A DNA stretch of 31,933 bases, taken from positions 1-31,933 of the forward strand of contig NZ_LGDG01000288.1 in NCBI RefSeq assembly GCF_001279775.1. Reading direction: 5' to 3'. The notes beneath the pieces are model-generated. The model had not been told where the DNA came from. It ran no database searches and was given only the letters and a program-made list of their open reading frames with translations. The position numbers were made by a program, and so were the translations under genes. The stretch is from Streptomyces sp. MMG1533. GTDB lineage: Bacteria; Actinomycetota; Actinomycetes; Streptomycetales; Streptomycetaceae. Shown piece after piece: positions 25,252-31,933 of this stretch (the stretch's first letter is position 1; each line of letters starts with the position of its first letter).

Positions 25252-25263
25252 TAGGGTGGTCGC
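25252..25263 (+). promoter_or_regulatory. Leaderless-type -10 element of ornA
   Basis: TAGGGT (25252-25257) lies exactly 6 bases before the ornA ATG. This fits the TAnnnT -10 of leaderless actinobacterial genes, and no separate purine-rich ribosome-binding site is present. AGGGTGG could alternatively act as a weak one. Confidence 0.5.
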
Positions 25264-25866
25264 ATGAACGATCGCATGGTGTGGATCGACTGCGAGATGA
25301 CCGGCCTCTCGCTGTCCGACGACGCGCTCATCGAGGTTGCCGCCCTCGTCACCGACTCCGAGCTGAACATCCTCGGCGACGGTGTCGACATCGTCATCCG
25401 TCCGCCGGACCGGGCGCTGGAGACGATGCCGGAGGTGGTGCGTCAGATGCACACCGCGTCCGGTCTCCTCGAGGAGCTGTCCGGCGGCACGACGCTCGCG
25501 GACGCCGAGGCGCAGGTCCTGGCGTACGTACGCGAGCACGTGAAGGATTCGGGCAAGGCCCCGCTGTGCGGCAACTCGGTCGGCACGGACCGCGGCTTCC
25601 TGCTCAGGGACATGCCGACCCTCGAGGACTACCTGCACTACCGGATCGTCGACGTGTCCAGCGTCAAGGAGCTGGCCCGCCGCTGGTACCCGCGCGCCTA
25701 CTTCAACAGCCCGGAGAAGAACGGCAACCACCGCGCCCTCGCCGACATCCGGGAGTCCATCGCCGAACTGCGCTACTACCGCGAGGCCGTCTTCGTACCG
25801 CAGCCGGGACCCGACTCGGAGACCGCGAAGACGATCGCCGCGAAGTACGTCCTGCCTGCGCAGTAG
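25264..25866 (+). CDS. orn: Oligoribonuclease
   Basis: A 200-residue DEDDh 3'-to-5' exonuclease that degrades 2-5-nt RNA fragments and pGpG, the end product of c-di-GMP turnover. Catalytic residues are visible: Asp9 and Glu11 in WIDCEMTGL, Asp109 in [12 protein letters not shown], and His156 and Asp161 in NHRALADI, in agreement with the E. coli enzyme (Asp12, Glu14, Asp112, His158, Asp163). The C-terminal [10 protein letters not shown] tail is slightly longer than in E. coli. In Streptomyces the gene is called ornA and classically follows adpA. The intervening terminator and its own -10 indicate independent expression. Confidence 0.97.
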   Translation: MNDRMVWIDCEMTGLSLSDDALIEVAALVTDSELNILGDGVDIVIRPPDRALETMPEVVRQMHTASGLLEELSGGTTLADAEAQVLAYVREHVKDSGKAPLCGNSVGTDRGFLLRDMPTLEDYLHYRIVDVSSVKELARRWYPRAYFNSPEKNGNHRALADIRESIAELRYYREAVFVPQPGPDSETAKTIAAKYVLPAQ

Positions 25867-25965
25867 GGGCCCGGAAGGGGCGCCGCCAAAGCCGGGCGCG
25901 AGCACCCCCTCGGACCCTGTACACTTTTTCTCGGCCGGTCGGGGAAATCCGAACAGCCGAACATG

Positions 25966-26038
25966 GTGGGTGTAGCTCAGCTGGTAGAGCACCTGGTTGT
26001 GGTCCAGGATGCCGCGGGTTCAAGTCCCGTCACTCACC
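25966..26038 (+). tRNA. tRNA-His (anticodon GUG)
   Basis: A full cloverleaf is visible. The acceptor GTGGGTG pairs with CACTCAC (one G-U), and the D arm contains AGCTCAGCTGGTAGAGC. The anticodon stem CCTGG/CCAGG encloses loop TTGTGGT with GTG. The T arm is GCGGGTTCAAGTCCCGT. The discriminator is C at 26038, and an encoded G at 25965 supplies the -1 guanine specific to tRNA-His. CCA is not encoded. TACACT (25920-25925) is a plausible -10 upstream, and a terminator follows at once. Confidence 0.97.
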
Positions 26039-26046
26039 CTCAGTCA

Positions 26047-26082
26047 TCAGCCGGTGGCCTTGGAAACAAGGTCACCGGCTGA
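26047..26082 (+). terminator. Terminator of tRNA-His
   Basis: A 16-bp stem (TCAGCCGGTGGCCTTG at 26047-26062 with its complement at 26067-26082, one G-U) is closed by a GAAA tetraloop. It starts 9 bases after the tRNA. Confidence 0.92.
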
Positions 26083-26239
26083 AGTCGTTTCCGGCGGCCG
26101 TGAGGTGCGTTCGGGCGCCGAACGTCCTTCGGGCCGTGGGCCGATGTGCCAGAAGGTGCTCCCCGCCGGGCCGGCACAAGGGCCACTGCTCCGCTACTCC
26201 GCCGACCCGGCGAACGCCGCCCGAAGCGCGGTGCGCTCT

Positions 26240-26251
26240 TAGGGTGGGCGG
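26240..26251 (+). promoter_or_regulatory. Leaderless-type -10 element of the GNAT gene
   Basis: TAGGGT (26240-26245) lies exactly 6 bases before the ATG, the same arrangement as at ornA. No purine-rich ribosome-binding site is evident beyond the GGGCGG spacer. Confidence 0.5.
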
Positions 26252-26776
26252 ATGTCCGAGCCCCGCGTGTCCGCCGAGTTCTTCTCCACTCCGCGCCTGG
26301 ACCTCCTTCCCCTGCGCGTCGAGCACGCCGAGGAGATGGCCGCCGTACTGTCCGATCCGGCCCTGCACACCTTCATCGGCGGCGCACCCCACTCCCCCGG
26401 CGCCCTGCGGGCCCGCTACGAGCGGCTGGTCGCCGGGGCGCCCGATCCGGCCGTCTCCTGGTGCAACTGGGTGCTGCGGTCGCGTGCCGAGGGGCGCCTC
26501 GTCGGCACGGTCCAGGCGACCGTCACCCAGGGAGGCGCCGGGCACACCGCGGAGATCGCCTGGGTGGTCGGGACTCCCTGGCAGGGACGCGGGTTCGCCT
26601 CCGAGGCGGCGCTGGCGCTCGTGGAGTGGCTCGGGCGGGGCCCCGTACGGACGGTCGTCGCCCACATCCACCCCGAGCACCTCGCGTCGGCGGCGGTCGC
26701 CACGGCGGCCGGACTGGCGCCGACCGAGGAGGAACAGGACGGCGAACGGCGCTGGCGGCTGCTGCTGGGCGACTGA
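26252..26776 (+). CDS. GNAT-family N-acetyltransferase
   Basis: A 174-residue acetyltransferase of the RimJ/RimL-like type. It opens with the usual FFSTPRLDLLPLRVEHAEEM. The central beta-strand segment is HTAEIAWVVG, and the acetyl-CoA-binding loop is TPWQGRGFASEAALALVEWL (Q-x-x-G-x-A/G pattern). HIHPEHLASAAVATAAGL follows. The acceptor (protein N-terminus, antibiotic or metabolite) cannot be read from sequence. It stands alone between the tRNA and a membrane-protein gene. Confidence 0.9.
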   Translation: MSEPRVSAEFFSTPRLDLLPLRVEHAEEMAAVLSDPALHTFIGGAPHSPGALRARYERLVAGAPDPAVSWCNWVLRSRAEGRLVGTVQATVTQGGAGHTAEIAWVVGTPWQGRGFASEAALALVEWLGRGPVRTVVAHIHPEHLASAAVATAAGLAPTEEEQDGERRWRLLLGD

Positions 26777-26913
26777 GCCCGCCGCCCGCCACGCCGACGT
26801 CAACTCCCCCACGCCGCCTAAGCGTTCACCCGGATCCGCACGCGGGGTCCGCGCGACGGGAGTGGGGGCGCATTGTCCCCTTATGGGTTGTTCATGAGGT
26901 TGGGAGGCACACC

Positions 26914-27189
26914 ATGCCGACCCGACACATTCCCCGGTTGCGGCCGCTGACCTGGGTGATCCTCGCGTTCAACCTGGCCATGCTGCTGTGGCTGGTGATC
27001 TCCCTGTACGCGGCGAGCGAAGAGGGCAGGACGTGCGTCGGGGACCTGTGCCAGGACGCCAACGACCGGCCCTCCCTCGTCGGCGCCTGGCTCGTCATCC
27101 TCTTCTGGCTGGTGGGAGCCGTGGTTCTCGGCGTCGCCTGGCTGGTCACCCACCGCACCGAGCAGCCGCGAGGACGGCACAGGCGGTGA
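26914..27189 (+). CDS. Small two-helix membrane protein
   Basis: A 91-residue protein with an arginine-rich N-terminus and helices at about 11-32 (LTWVILAFNLAMLLWLVISL) and 55-78 (LVGAWLVILFWLVGAVVLGV). The connecting extracytoplasmic loop contains two cysteines (RTCVGDLCQDAND) that could form a disulfide. The C-terminus is basic. ATG at 26914 has GGGAGG 6 bases upstream and is where membrane-protein-like coding begins. It resembles the small phospholipase-D-N/SPW-like or DUF-type membrane proteins common in actinobacteria, but I assign no function. It converges on cebR with only 6 bases between stops. Confidence 0.82.
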   Translation: MPTRHIPRLRPLTWVILAFNLAMLLWLVISLYAASEEGRTCVGDLCQDANDRPSLVGAWLVILFWLVGAVVLGVAWLVTHRTEQPRGRHRR

Positions 27190-27195
27190 CCGGTA

Positions 27196-28251
27196 TCAGG
27201 ACGACTTCCGCGTCACCAGCTCTGTCGCCAGGACCACCTGCCTGCGCTCCAGCTCCCGGGTGACCGCCGGGCGGCGGTCCGCGATCTCGGTCAGGAGCAG
27301 GTCGATCATCCTGCGCCCCATCTCCTCTATGGGCTGGCGGACGCTGGTCAGGGGCGGGTCCATGTGGCGGGCGATGGCCGAGTCGTCGTAGCCGACCAGC
27401 GCCACGTCGTCGGGGATACGGCGGCCCTCCTCGCGCAGGACCTGGCGGGCACCGGCCGCCATCACGTCCGAGCCCGCGAAGACCGCGTCCAGGTCGGGGC
27501 GGCGGGTCAGCAGCTCGGTCATCGCGCGCCGGCCACCCTCCTCGGTGAAGTCGCCCGGCTGGATCAGCTGCTCGTCCACCTCGTGGCCCGCGCCGAGCAG
27601 GGCGTCGCGGTAGCCGTCGACGCGCCGCTGGGCGCCGTACACGTCGAGGCGGCCGGTGATGTGGGCGACCGCGTGGCAGCCGCGGGCCAGCAGGTGCTCG
27701 ACGGCCGAGCGGGCACCGCCGTAGTTGTCGGAGTCGACCGAGGGCAGGGTCTCCGCGGCGGATCTCGGGCCGCTGATCACAGCCGGAATCTCCAGCTGGG
27801 AGAGGAGGTCGGGCAGCGGGTCGTCGGCGTGCACGGACACCAGCAGGACACCGTCGACCCGGTGTGCGGCGAGGTACTGGGCGAGACGGGCCCGCTCCCG
27901 GTCGTTGCCCGCGAAGATCAGCAGCAGTTGCATCTGCGTGTCGGACAGCTCGGCCCCGACACCCTTGAGCATGTCCGAGAAGTACGGCTCGGCGAAGAAG
28001 CGGGTCTCCGGCTCGGGGACGACGAGGGCGATCGCGTCGGTGCGGTTGGCGGCGAGAGCGCGCGCGGCCGTGTTGGGGACGTAGCCGAGCTCGGCGACCG
28101 CCGCCTCCACCGCGGCGCGGGTGGCGTCGCTGACGCGGGGCGAACCGTTGATCACCCGGGAGACCGTGCCGCGGCCGACACCGGCACGGGCTGCCACCTC
28201 TTCGAGGGTGGGCCGGCCACCGCTCCGGCTCCGCGCTCCGTGGCTTGCCAT
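27196..28251 (-). CDS. cebR: LacI-family repressor of cello-oligosaccharide uptake
   Basis: A 351-residue LacI/GalR regulator. The N-terminal helix-turn-helix and hinge (about 13-67; PTLEEVAARAGVGRGTVSRV, then NTAARALAAN) precede a periplasmic-binding-like effector domain (about 70-345) with VFAGSDVMAAGARQVLRE and DVALVGYDDSAIARHMDPPL. It is divergent from cebEFG, and the intergenic region carries the exact 14-bp CebR box. The known effector of Streptomyces CebR is cellobiose/cellotriose, which releases it from DNA. The ATG at 28251 has GGGAGGG about 9 bases upstream. Confidence 0.93.
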   Translation of the reverse strand: MASHGARSRSGGRPTLEEVAARAGVGRGTVSRVINGSPRVSDATRAAVEAAVAELGYVPNTAARALAANRTDAIALVVPEPETRFFAEPYFSDMLKGVGAELSDTQMQLLLIFAGNDRERARLAQYLAAHRVDGVLLVSVHADDPLPDLLSQLEIPAVISGPRSAAETLPSVDSDNYGGARSAVEHLLARGCHAVAHITGRLDVYGAQRRVDGYRDALLGAGHEVDEQLIQPGDFTEEGGRRAMTELLTRRPDLDAVFAGSDVMAAGARQVLREEGRRIPDDVALVGYDDSAIARHMDPPLTSVRQPIEEMGRRMIDLLLTEIADRRPAVTRELERRQVVLATELVTRKSS

Positions 28252-28386
28252 GGGCTTCGCCCTCCCGTCGACCCTTGCGTTGGCCTGGAATCTAACAGTC
28301 CTGCCGGAGGGGAGCCCGCCCCTGGTCGGCTCCCGGGTTTCCGCAGGAAGACAGTCGGGGGTGGCCGGATAGCGATCCCCGGGTTC

Positions 28387-28407
28387 CAGTTAACAGCCCG
28401 ATAACTG
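28387..28407. promoter_or_regulatory. Inverted repeat between cebR and cebE
   Basis: CAGTTA (28387-28392) and TAACTG (28402-28407) form a perfect 6-bp inverted repeat with a 9-bp centre. Flanking GTTC and GAAC almost extend it. It is A/T-rich for this genome, unlike the CebR box, and lies 26 bases upstream of a TTGACA (28433-28438) that may be the cebE -35. The binding protein is unknown. Confidence 0.5.
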
Positions 28408-28476
28408 AACGCATCTCTCCGCTCCAAGTCCCTTGACACCCCCGCTCGGACCGACGACGCTTCAACACATCACCGG

Positions 28477-28490
28477 TGGGAGCGCTCCCA
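28477..28490. promoter_or_regulatory. CebR operator
   Basis: TGGGAGCGCTCCCA is a perfect 14-bp palindrome, extendable to GTGGGAGCGCTCCCAC (28476-28491). It is identical to the CebR box known from Streptomyces cellulose-utilisation genes. It lies about 40 bases downstream of a TTGACA -35 (28433-28438), where it would block transcription of cebEFG. It ends 116 bases before the cebE ATG. Confidence 0.95.
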
Positions 28491-28606
28491 CGGTACCTGA
28501 CACATACACATCCCGCACGTTCCCCGCCCGAGCCGCAGCTAGAACTAACGGGCCCAACAATGCAGTTGGCCGGGGGGTCGGCACGTCAGGGCAACAGGAG
28601 GACGCA

Positions 28607-29935
28607 ATGCGAGCACGTACCCGAATCGCCCGCAAGACGATGGTCCTCGCGGCCGTCGCCGCGCTGGGCTCCGGGCTGCTGGCCGGCTGTGCCGACGACG
28701 GAGACGACGGCGGCGACGGCTCGTCTTCGGGCGAAGGCGGCGCCGGCAAGACCACGATCACCCTGGGCCTCTTCGGAACCCAGGGCTTCAAGGAAGCCGG
28801 CCTCTACGCCGAGTACGAGAAGCTGAACCCGAAGATCAAGATCGCGGAAAACGTCGTCGAGCGGAACGAGAACTACTACCCCGCTCTCGTCAACCACCTG
28901 ACCACCAACAGCGGCCTGCAGGACATCCAGGCCGTCGAGGTCGGCAACATAGCCGAGGTCGTGAACACCCAGGCCGCGAAGCTGACGGACCTGTCCAAGG
29001 TGTCGGGCGTCCAGTCGAGCAACTGGCTGGACTGGAAGTGGAAGCAGGCCACCACCAAGGACGGCCAGACCGTCGGTCTCGGCACCGACGTCGGCCCGAT
29101 GGCCATCTGCTACCGCAAGGACCTGTTCGAGCAGGCCGGTCTGCCGTCCGACCGCGCGGAGGTCGGCAAGCTGTGGGCGGGCAGCTGGGACAAGTTCGTC
29201 GAGGTGGGCAAGGACTACCAGGCGAAGGCGCCGAAGGGCACCACCTTCCTGGACTCCCCCGGTGGTCTGCTGAACGCGATCGTCAGCGGTGAGAGCGAGA
29301 AGTTCTACGACGCCTCCGGCGAGGTCATCTACAAGACCAACCCGGCCATCAAGGACGCCTTCGACCTGACCGCGCAGGCCGCCGAGGACGGTCTGATCGG
29401 CAACCAGACACAGTTCCAGCCCGCCTGGGACACGACGATCGCCAACAGCAAGTTCGCCGCGATGTCCTGCCCGCCGTGGATGCTCGGCTACATCAAGGGC
29501 AAGTCGAAGCCCGAGGCGGCCGGCAAGTGGGACGTGGCCACGTCGCCCAAGCCCGGCAACTGGGGCGGCACCTTCCTCGCCGTGCCGAAGTCCGGCAAGC
29601 ACACCGAGGAAGCGGCGAAGCTCGCCGCGTGGCTTACCGCGCCCGCGCAGCAGGCCAAGCTGTTCGCCAAGCAGGGCAGCTTCCCGAGCGCCCCGGCCGC
29701 GTACTCCCTGCCGCAGGTCACCGGTGCGAAGAACACCATGACCGGTGACGCCCCGATCGGCACGATCTTCGCCGAGGCCGCCAAGCAGATCCCGGCCCAG
29801 GTGATCGGCCCGAAGGACCAGATCATCCAGCAGGGCCTGACCGACAACGGCGTCATCCTGGTCACCCAGGGCAAGTCGCCCGAGGAGGCCTGGAAGACGG
29901 CCACCAAGACCATCGACAACAACCTGGAGAAGTGA
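28607..29935 (+). CDS. cebE: Cello-oligosaccharide-binding lipoprotein of ABC importer
   Basis: A 442-residue extracellular solute-binding protein (family 1). The signal peptide has a lipobox LAGC, and Cys28 is the predicted lipidated residue. A Gly/Asp/Ser-rich linker (about 29-47) precedes the two-lobed binding domain, which starts TTITLGLFGTQGFKEAG. It should capture cellobiose and cellotriose and deliver them to CebFG; the ATPase (MsiK in Streptomyces) is encoded elsewhere. ATG at 28607 has AGGAGG 5 bases upstream. The identification rests on fold, order and the CebR box. The next gene starts 5 bases after the stop. Confidence 0.94.
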   Translation: MRARTRIARKTMVLAAVAALGSGLLAGCADDGDDGGDGSSSGEGGAGKTTITLGLFGTQGFKEAGLYAEYEKLNPKIKIAENVVERNENYYPALVNHLTTNSGLQDIQAVEVGNIAEVVNTQAAKLTDLSKVSGVQSSNWLDWKWKQATTKDGQTVGLGTDVGPMAICYRKDLFEQAGLPSDRAEVGKLWAGSWDKFVEVGKDYQAKAPKGTTFLDSPGGLLNAIVSGESEKFYDASGEVIYKTNPAIKDAFDLTAQAAEDGLIGNQTQFQPAWDTTIANSKFAAMSCPPWMLGYIKGKSKPEAAGKWDVATSPKPGNWGGTFLAVPKSGKHTEEAAKLAAWLTAPAQQAKLFAKQGSFPSAPAAYSLPQVTGAKNTMTGDAPIGTIFAEAAKQIPAQVIGPKDQIIQQGLTDNGVILVTQGKSPEEAWKTATKTIDNNLEK

Positions 29936-29940
29936 CCGGT

Positions 29941-30951
29941 ATGGCCACCCGGCACGACACCGCCGCGCCCCCCGCGAAGGAGGGGGGCGCGGCCCCGGGC
30001 CGCCCGGCCGCCGATGCCGTGCCCGAGGCGGCCAAGCGCCGGGCCCGGCTGTCCCGCCGCTGGCAGCGGGACATGCGCTGGAGCCCGTACGCTTTCGTCT
30101 CGCCGTTCTTCCTGCTGTTCCTCGCGTTCGGCCTGTTCCCGCTGATCTACACCGGCTGGGCCTCGCTGCACACGGTGGAGATGACCGCGCCCACCGACAT
30201 GGAATGGGCGGGCCTGCGCAACTACACCCGGATCTTCGAGGACGACTTCTTCTGGAACGCGGCGAAGAACACCCTGACCATCGGCATCATCTCCACGGTC
30301 CCGCAGCTGCTGATGGCGATGGGCATCGCCCACATCCTCAACTACAAGCTGCGCGCCTCGACCTTCTACCGGGTCATGATGCTCGCGCCGTACGCGACGT
30401 CGATCGCCGCCGCGTCCCTGGTGTTCGTGCTGCTCTTCGGCCGCGACTACGGCATGATCAACTGGGCACTGGGTGCCGTCGGCATCGACAACATCGACTG
30501 GCAGAACGACAAGTGGGCCTCCCAGATAGCCGTCTCGTCGATCGTGATCTGGCGCTGGACCGGCTACAACGCGCTGATCTACCTGGCCGCGATGCAGGCG
30601 ATCCCGCAGGATCTGTACGAGTCGGCGGCCCTGGACGGGGCCAACCGCTGGCAGCAGTTCCTCCACGTCACGCTTCCGTCGCTGCGCCCCACGATCCTGT
30701 TCACCTGTGTCGTGTCGACCATCGGCGCTTCCCAACTCTTCGGTGAACCGCTGCTGTTCGACGCGAACAAGGGCACCTCCGGCGGCTCCCAGCACCAGTT
30801 CCAGACGCTCGGCCTCTACCTGTACGAGCAGGGCTGGGTCAACCAGCACCTGGGCCGCGCCTCGGCGATCGCCTGGACGATGTTCCTGATCCTCATCGTG
30901 ATCGGGATCGTCAACTACGTCATCTCGCGCCGGCTGCGCGCCAGTAGTTAG
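29941..30951 (+). CDS. cebF: Cello-oligosaccharide ABC transporter permease (MalF type)
   Basis: A 336-residue integral membrane permease. An Ala/Pro-rich cytoplasmic tail (about 1-45) is followed by six predicted helices. The cytoplasmic EAA loop for the ATPase is present as YESAALDGANRWQQFLHVTL (about 222-241). ATG at 29941 is preferred to the GTG at 29932 because GGAGAAG lies 8 bases before the ATG, whereas the GTG overlaps the upstream stop and lies too close to the same site. It forms a heterodimer with the product of the next gene, 11 bases downstream. Confidence 0.95.
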   Translation: MATRHDTAAPPAKEGGAAPGRPAADAVPEAAKRRARLSRRWQRDMRWSPYAFVSPFFLLFLAFGLFPLIYTGWASLHTVEMTAPTDMEWAGLRNYTRIFEDDFFWNAAKNTLTIGIISTVPQLLMAMGIAHILNYKLRASTFYRVMMLAPYATSIAAASLVFVLLFGRDYGMINWALGAVGIDNIDWQNDKWASQIAVSSIVIWRWTGYNALIYLAAMQAIPQDLYESAALDGANRWQQFLHVTLPSLRPTILFTCVVSTIGASQLFGEPLLFDANKGTSGGSQHQFQTLGLYLYEQGWVNQHLGRASAIAWTMFLILIVIGIVNYVISRRLRASS

Positions 30952-30962
30952 GAGAACCGGCC

Positions 30963-31865
30963 GTGACGACGACACTGACTCCGGTGGATACGACCGACCA
31001 GAAGCCGAAACGCGTACGACGGCCCAAGTCGGCCCGCGCGGGCGGGCAGATGCACGCCGGCCCGATCGCCTACGTCATCCTCGCCCTGTTCACCATAGGC
31101 TCGCTGTTCCCGCTGGTGTGGACGGCGATCGCCGCGTCGCGCGACACCCAGCGCCTGGCGCAGACGCCGCCGCCCTTCTGGTTCGGCTCGAACCTCTTCG
31201 ACAACCTCGAGATCGCCTGGAAGGACGCCAACCTGGGCGAGGCGTTCATCAACACCACGTTCGTGGCGGGGGTGTCGGCGGTGACGATCGTGTTCCTGTC
31301 GACGATCGCCGGGTTCGCCTTCGCCAAGCTGCGCTTCAAGGGCCGGGGCGCGATGATGCTGATCGTGATCGGCACCATGATGGTGCCGCCGCAGCTCAGT
31401 GTGATCCCGCTGTACATGATGGTCGCCGAGCTCGGCTGGACCGACCAGCTGAAGGCCGTGATCTTCCCGTCGCTGGTGAGCGCGTTCGGTGTGTTCTTCA
31501 TGCGGCAGTACCTGATCCAGGCGCTGCCGGACGAGATCATCGAGGCGGCCCGGGTGGACGGCGCGAGCAGCTGGCGGGTGGTGTGGCATGTGGTGTTCCC
31601 GGCCGCTCGGCCCGCGATGGCCGTCCTGGGCATGCTGATGTTCGTCCAGACGTGGAACGACTTCCTGTGGCCGTTCCTGGTCCTGACCCAGACCGGCAGC
31701 CCGACCGTGCAGGTCGCGGTCGCCGGCCTCGGCCGGGGCTTCACGCCCGACCAGTCGCTGATCATGGCGGGCGCGCTGCTGGGCACACTGCCGCTGCTGC
31801 TCGTCTTCGCCATCTTCGGCAAGCAGATCGTGGGCGGCATCATGCAGGGCGCGGTCAAGGGCTGA
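30963..31865 (+). CDS. cebG: Cello-oligosaccharide ABC transporter permease (MalG type)
   Basis: A 300-residue permease. The basic N-terminal tail (about 1-35) precedes six predicted helices. The EAA loop is IEAARVDGASSWRVVWHVVF (about 197-216), and the C-terminal GRGFTPDQSLIMAGALLGTL and FGKQIVGGIMQGAVKG are typical of MalG-type subunits. The GTG start has AGGAGAA about 6 bases upstream. It completes the importer; a beta-glucosidase gene commonly follows in Streptomyces but lies outside the window. Confidence 0.95.
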   Translation: MTTTLTPVDTTDQKPKRVRRPKSARAGGQMHAGPIAYVILALFTIGSLFPLVWTAIAASRDTQRLAQTPPPFWFGSNLFDNLEIAWKDANLGEAFINTTFVAGVSAVTIVFLSTIAGFAFAKLRFKGRGAMMLIVIGTMMVPPQLSVIPLYMMVAELGWTDQLKAVIFPSLVSAFGVFFMRQYLIQALPDEIIEAARVDGASSWRVVWHVVFPAARPAMAVLGMLMFVQTWNDFLWPFLVLTQTGSPTVQVAVAGLGRGFTPDQSLIMAGALLGTLPLLLVFAIFGKQIVGGIMQGAVKG

Positions 31866-31887
31866 GGCCCTGTTCACCGCTGCATTC

Positions 31888-31917
31888 GGGGGCCGAGCCA
31901 CCGCAGCCTCGGCCCCC
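31888..31917 (+). terminator. Terminator after cebEFG
   Basis: GGGGGCCGAG (31888-31897) and CTCGGCCCCC (31908-31917) form a perfect 10-bp stem with a 10-nt loop, followed by CTCTTTCCCC. It lies 23 bases past the cebG stop and would end or attenuate the transcript before any downstream gene. Confidence 0.88.
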
Positions 31918-31933
31918 CTCTTTCCCCTCCCCC

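Noticed and set aside
23514..25866. An adpA-ornA operon
   Set aside because: A 16-bp terminator hairpin, 511 bp of repeats and a separate -10 before ornA argue for independent transcription.

Overview
This is a high-GC actinobacterial chromosome segment, almost certainly from Streptomyces. The evidence is the G/C-rich third codon positions, the AdpA orthologue carrying a single rare TTA codon, the desferrioxamine operon behind iron boxes, and a gene order that, from memory, matches the SCO2775-SCO2797 stretch of S. coelicolor. Nothing in it looks like a prophage, insertion sequence, CRISPR array or recently acquired island.

Layout. (1) Positions 210-6659: a TetR-family regulator divergent from a tightly packed four-gene leucine/branched-chain degradation operon (acyl-CoA carboxylase beta, biotin-carrying alpha, HMG-CoA lyase, acyl-CoA dehydrogenase). 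Two operator-like palindromes lie between them. (2) Positions 6813-7196: a small membrane protein. (3) Positions 7308-14626: iron acquisition. A near-perfect iron box precedes desE (ferrioxamine-binding lipoprotein) and a siderophore-interacting reductase. A perfect iron box precedes desABCD (desferrioxamine biosynthesis), which ends in a strong hairpin terminator. (4) Positions 14644-21121: a secreted GH20 hexosaminidase with a DasR-like site in its promoter, a DUF4429/SHOCT protein, a secreted purple-acid-phosphatase-like enzyme, a small conserved protein and glmS. Much of this block concerns amino sugars. (5) Positions 21269-23135: a GPR1/FUN34/YaaH-type membrane protein, a universal stress protein and a small membrane protein. 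(6) Positions 23514-25866: adpA, a developmental master regulator, then a 511-bp gap packed with hairpins and repeats, then ornA (oligoribonuclease). (7) Positions 25966-27189: tRNA-His(GUG), a GNAT acetyltransferase and a two-helix membrane protein. (8) Positions 27196-31865: cebR divergent from cebEFG, a cello-oligosaccharide ABC importer, with the 14-bp CebR operator in between. The cytoplasmic beta-glucosidase usually found next to cebG would lie past the window end.

Together the genes link nutrient sensing (leucine, iron, chitin amino sugars, cello-oligosaccharides) with development. I found no convincing new multi-gene system. The most interesting unexplained signals are regulatory: paired palindromes and a leaderless promoter at the TetR/acc junction, a Crp-like site upstream of the desABCD iron box, a near-palindrome before the small gene ahead of glmS, four copies of an octamer upstream of adpA, the repeat block between adpA and ornA, and a second inverted repeat between cebR and cebE.
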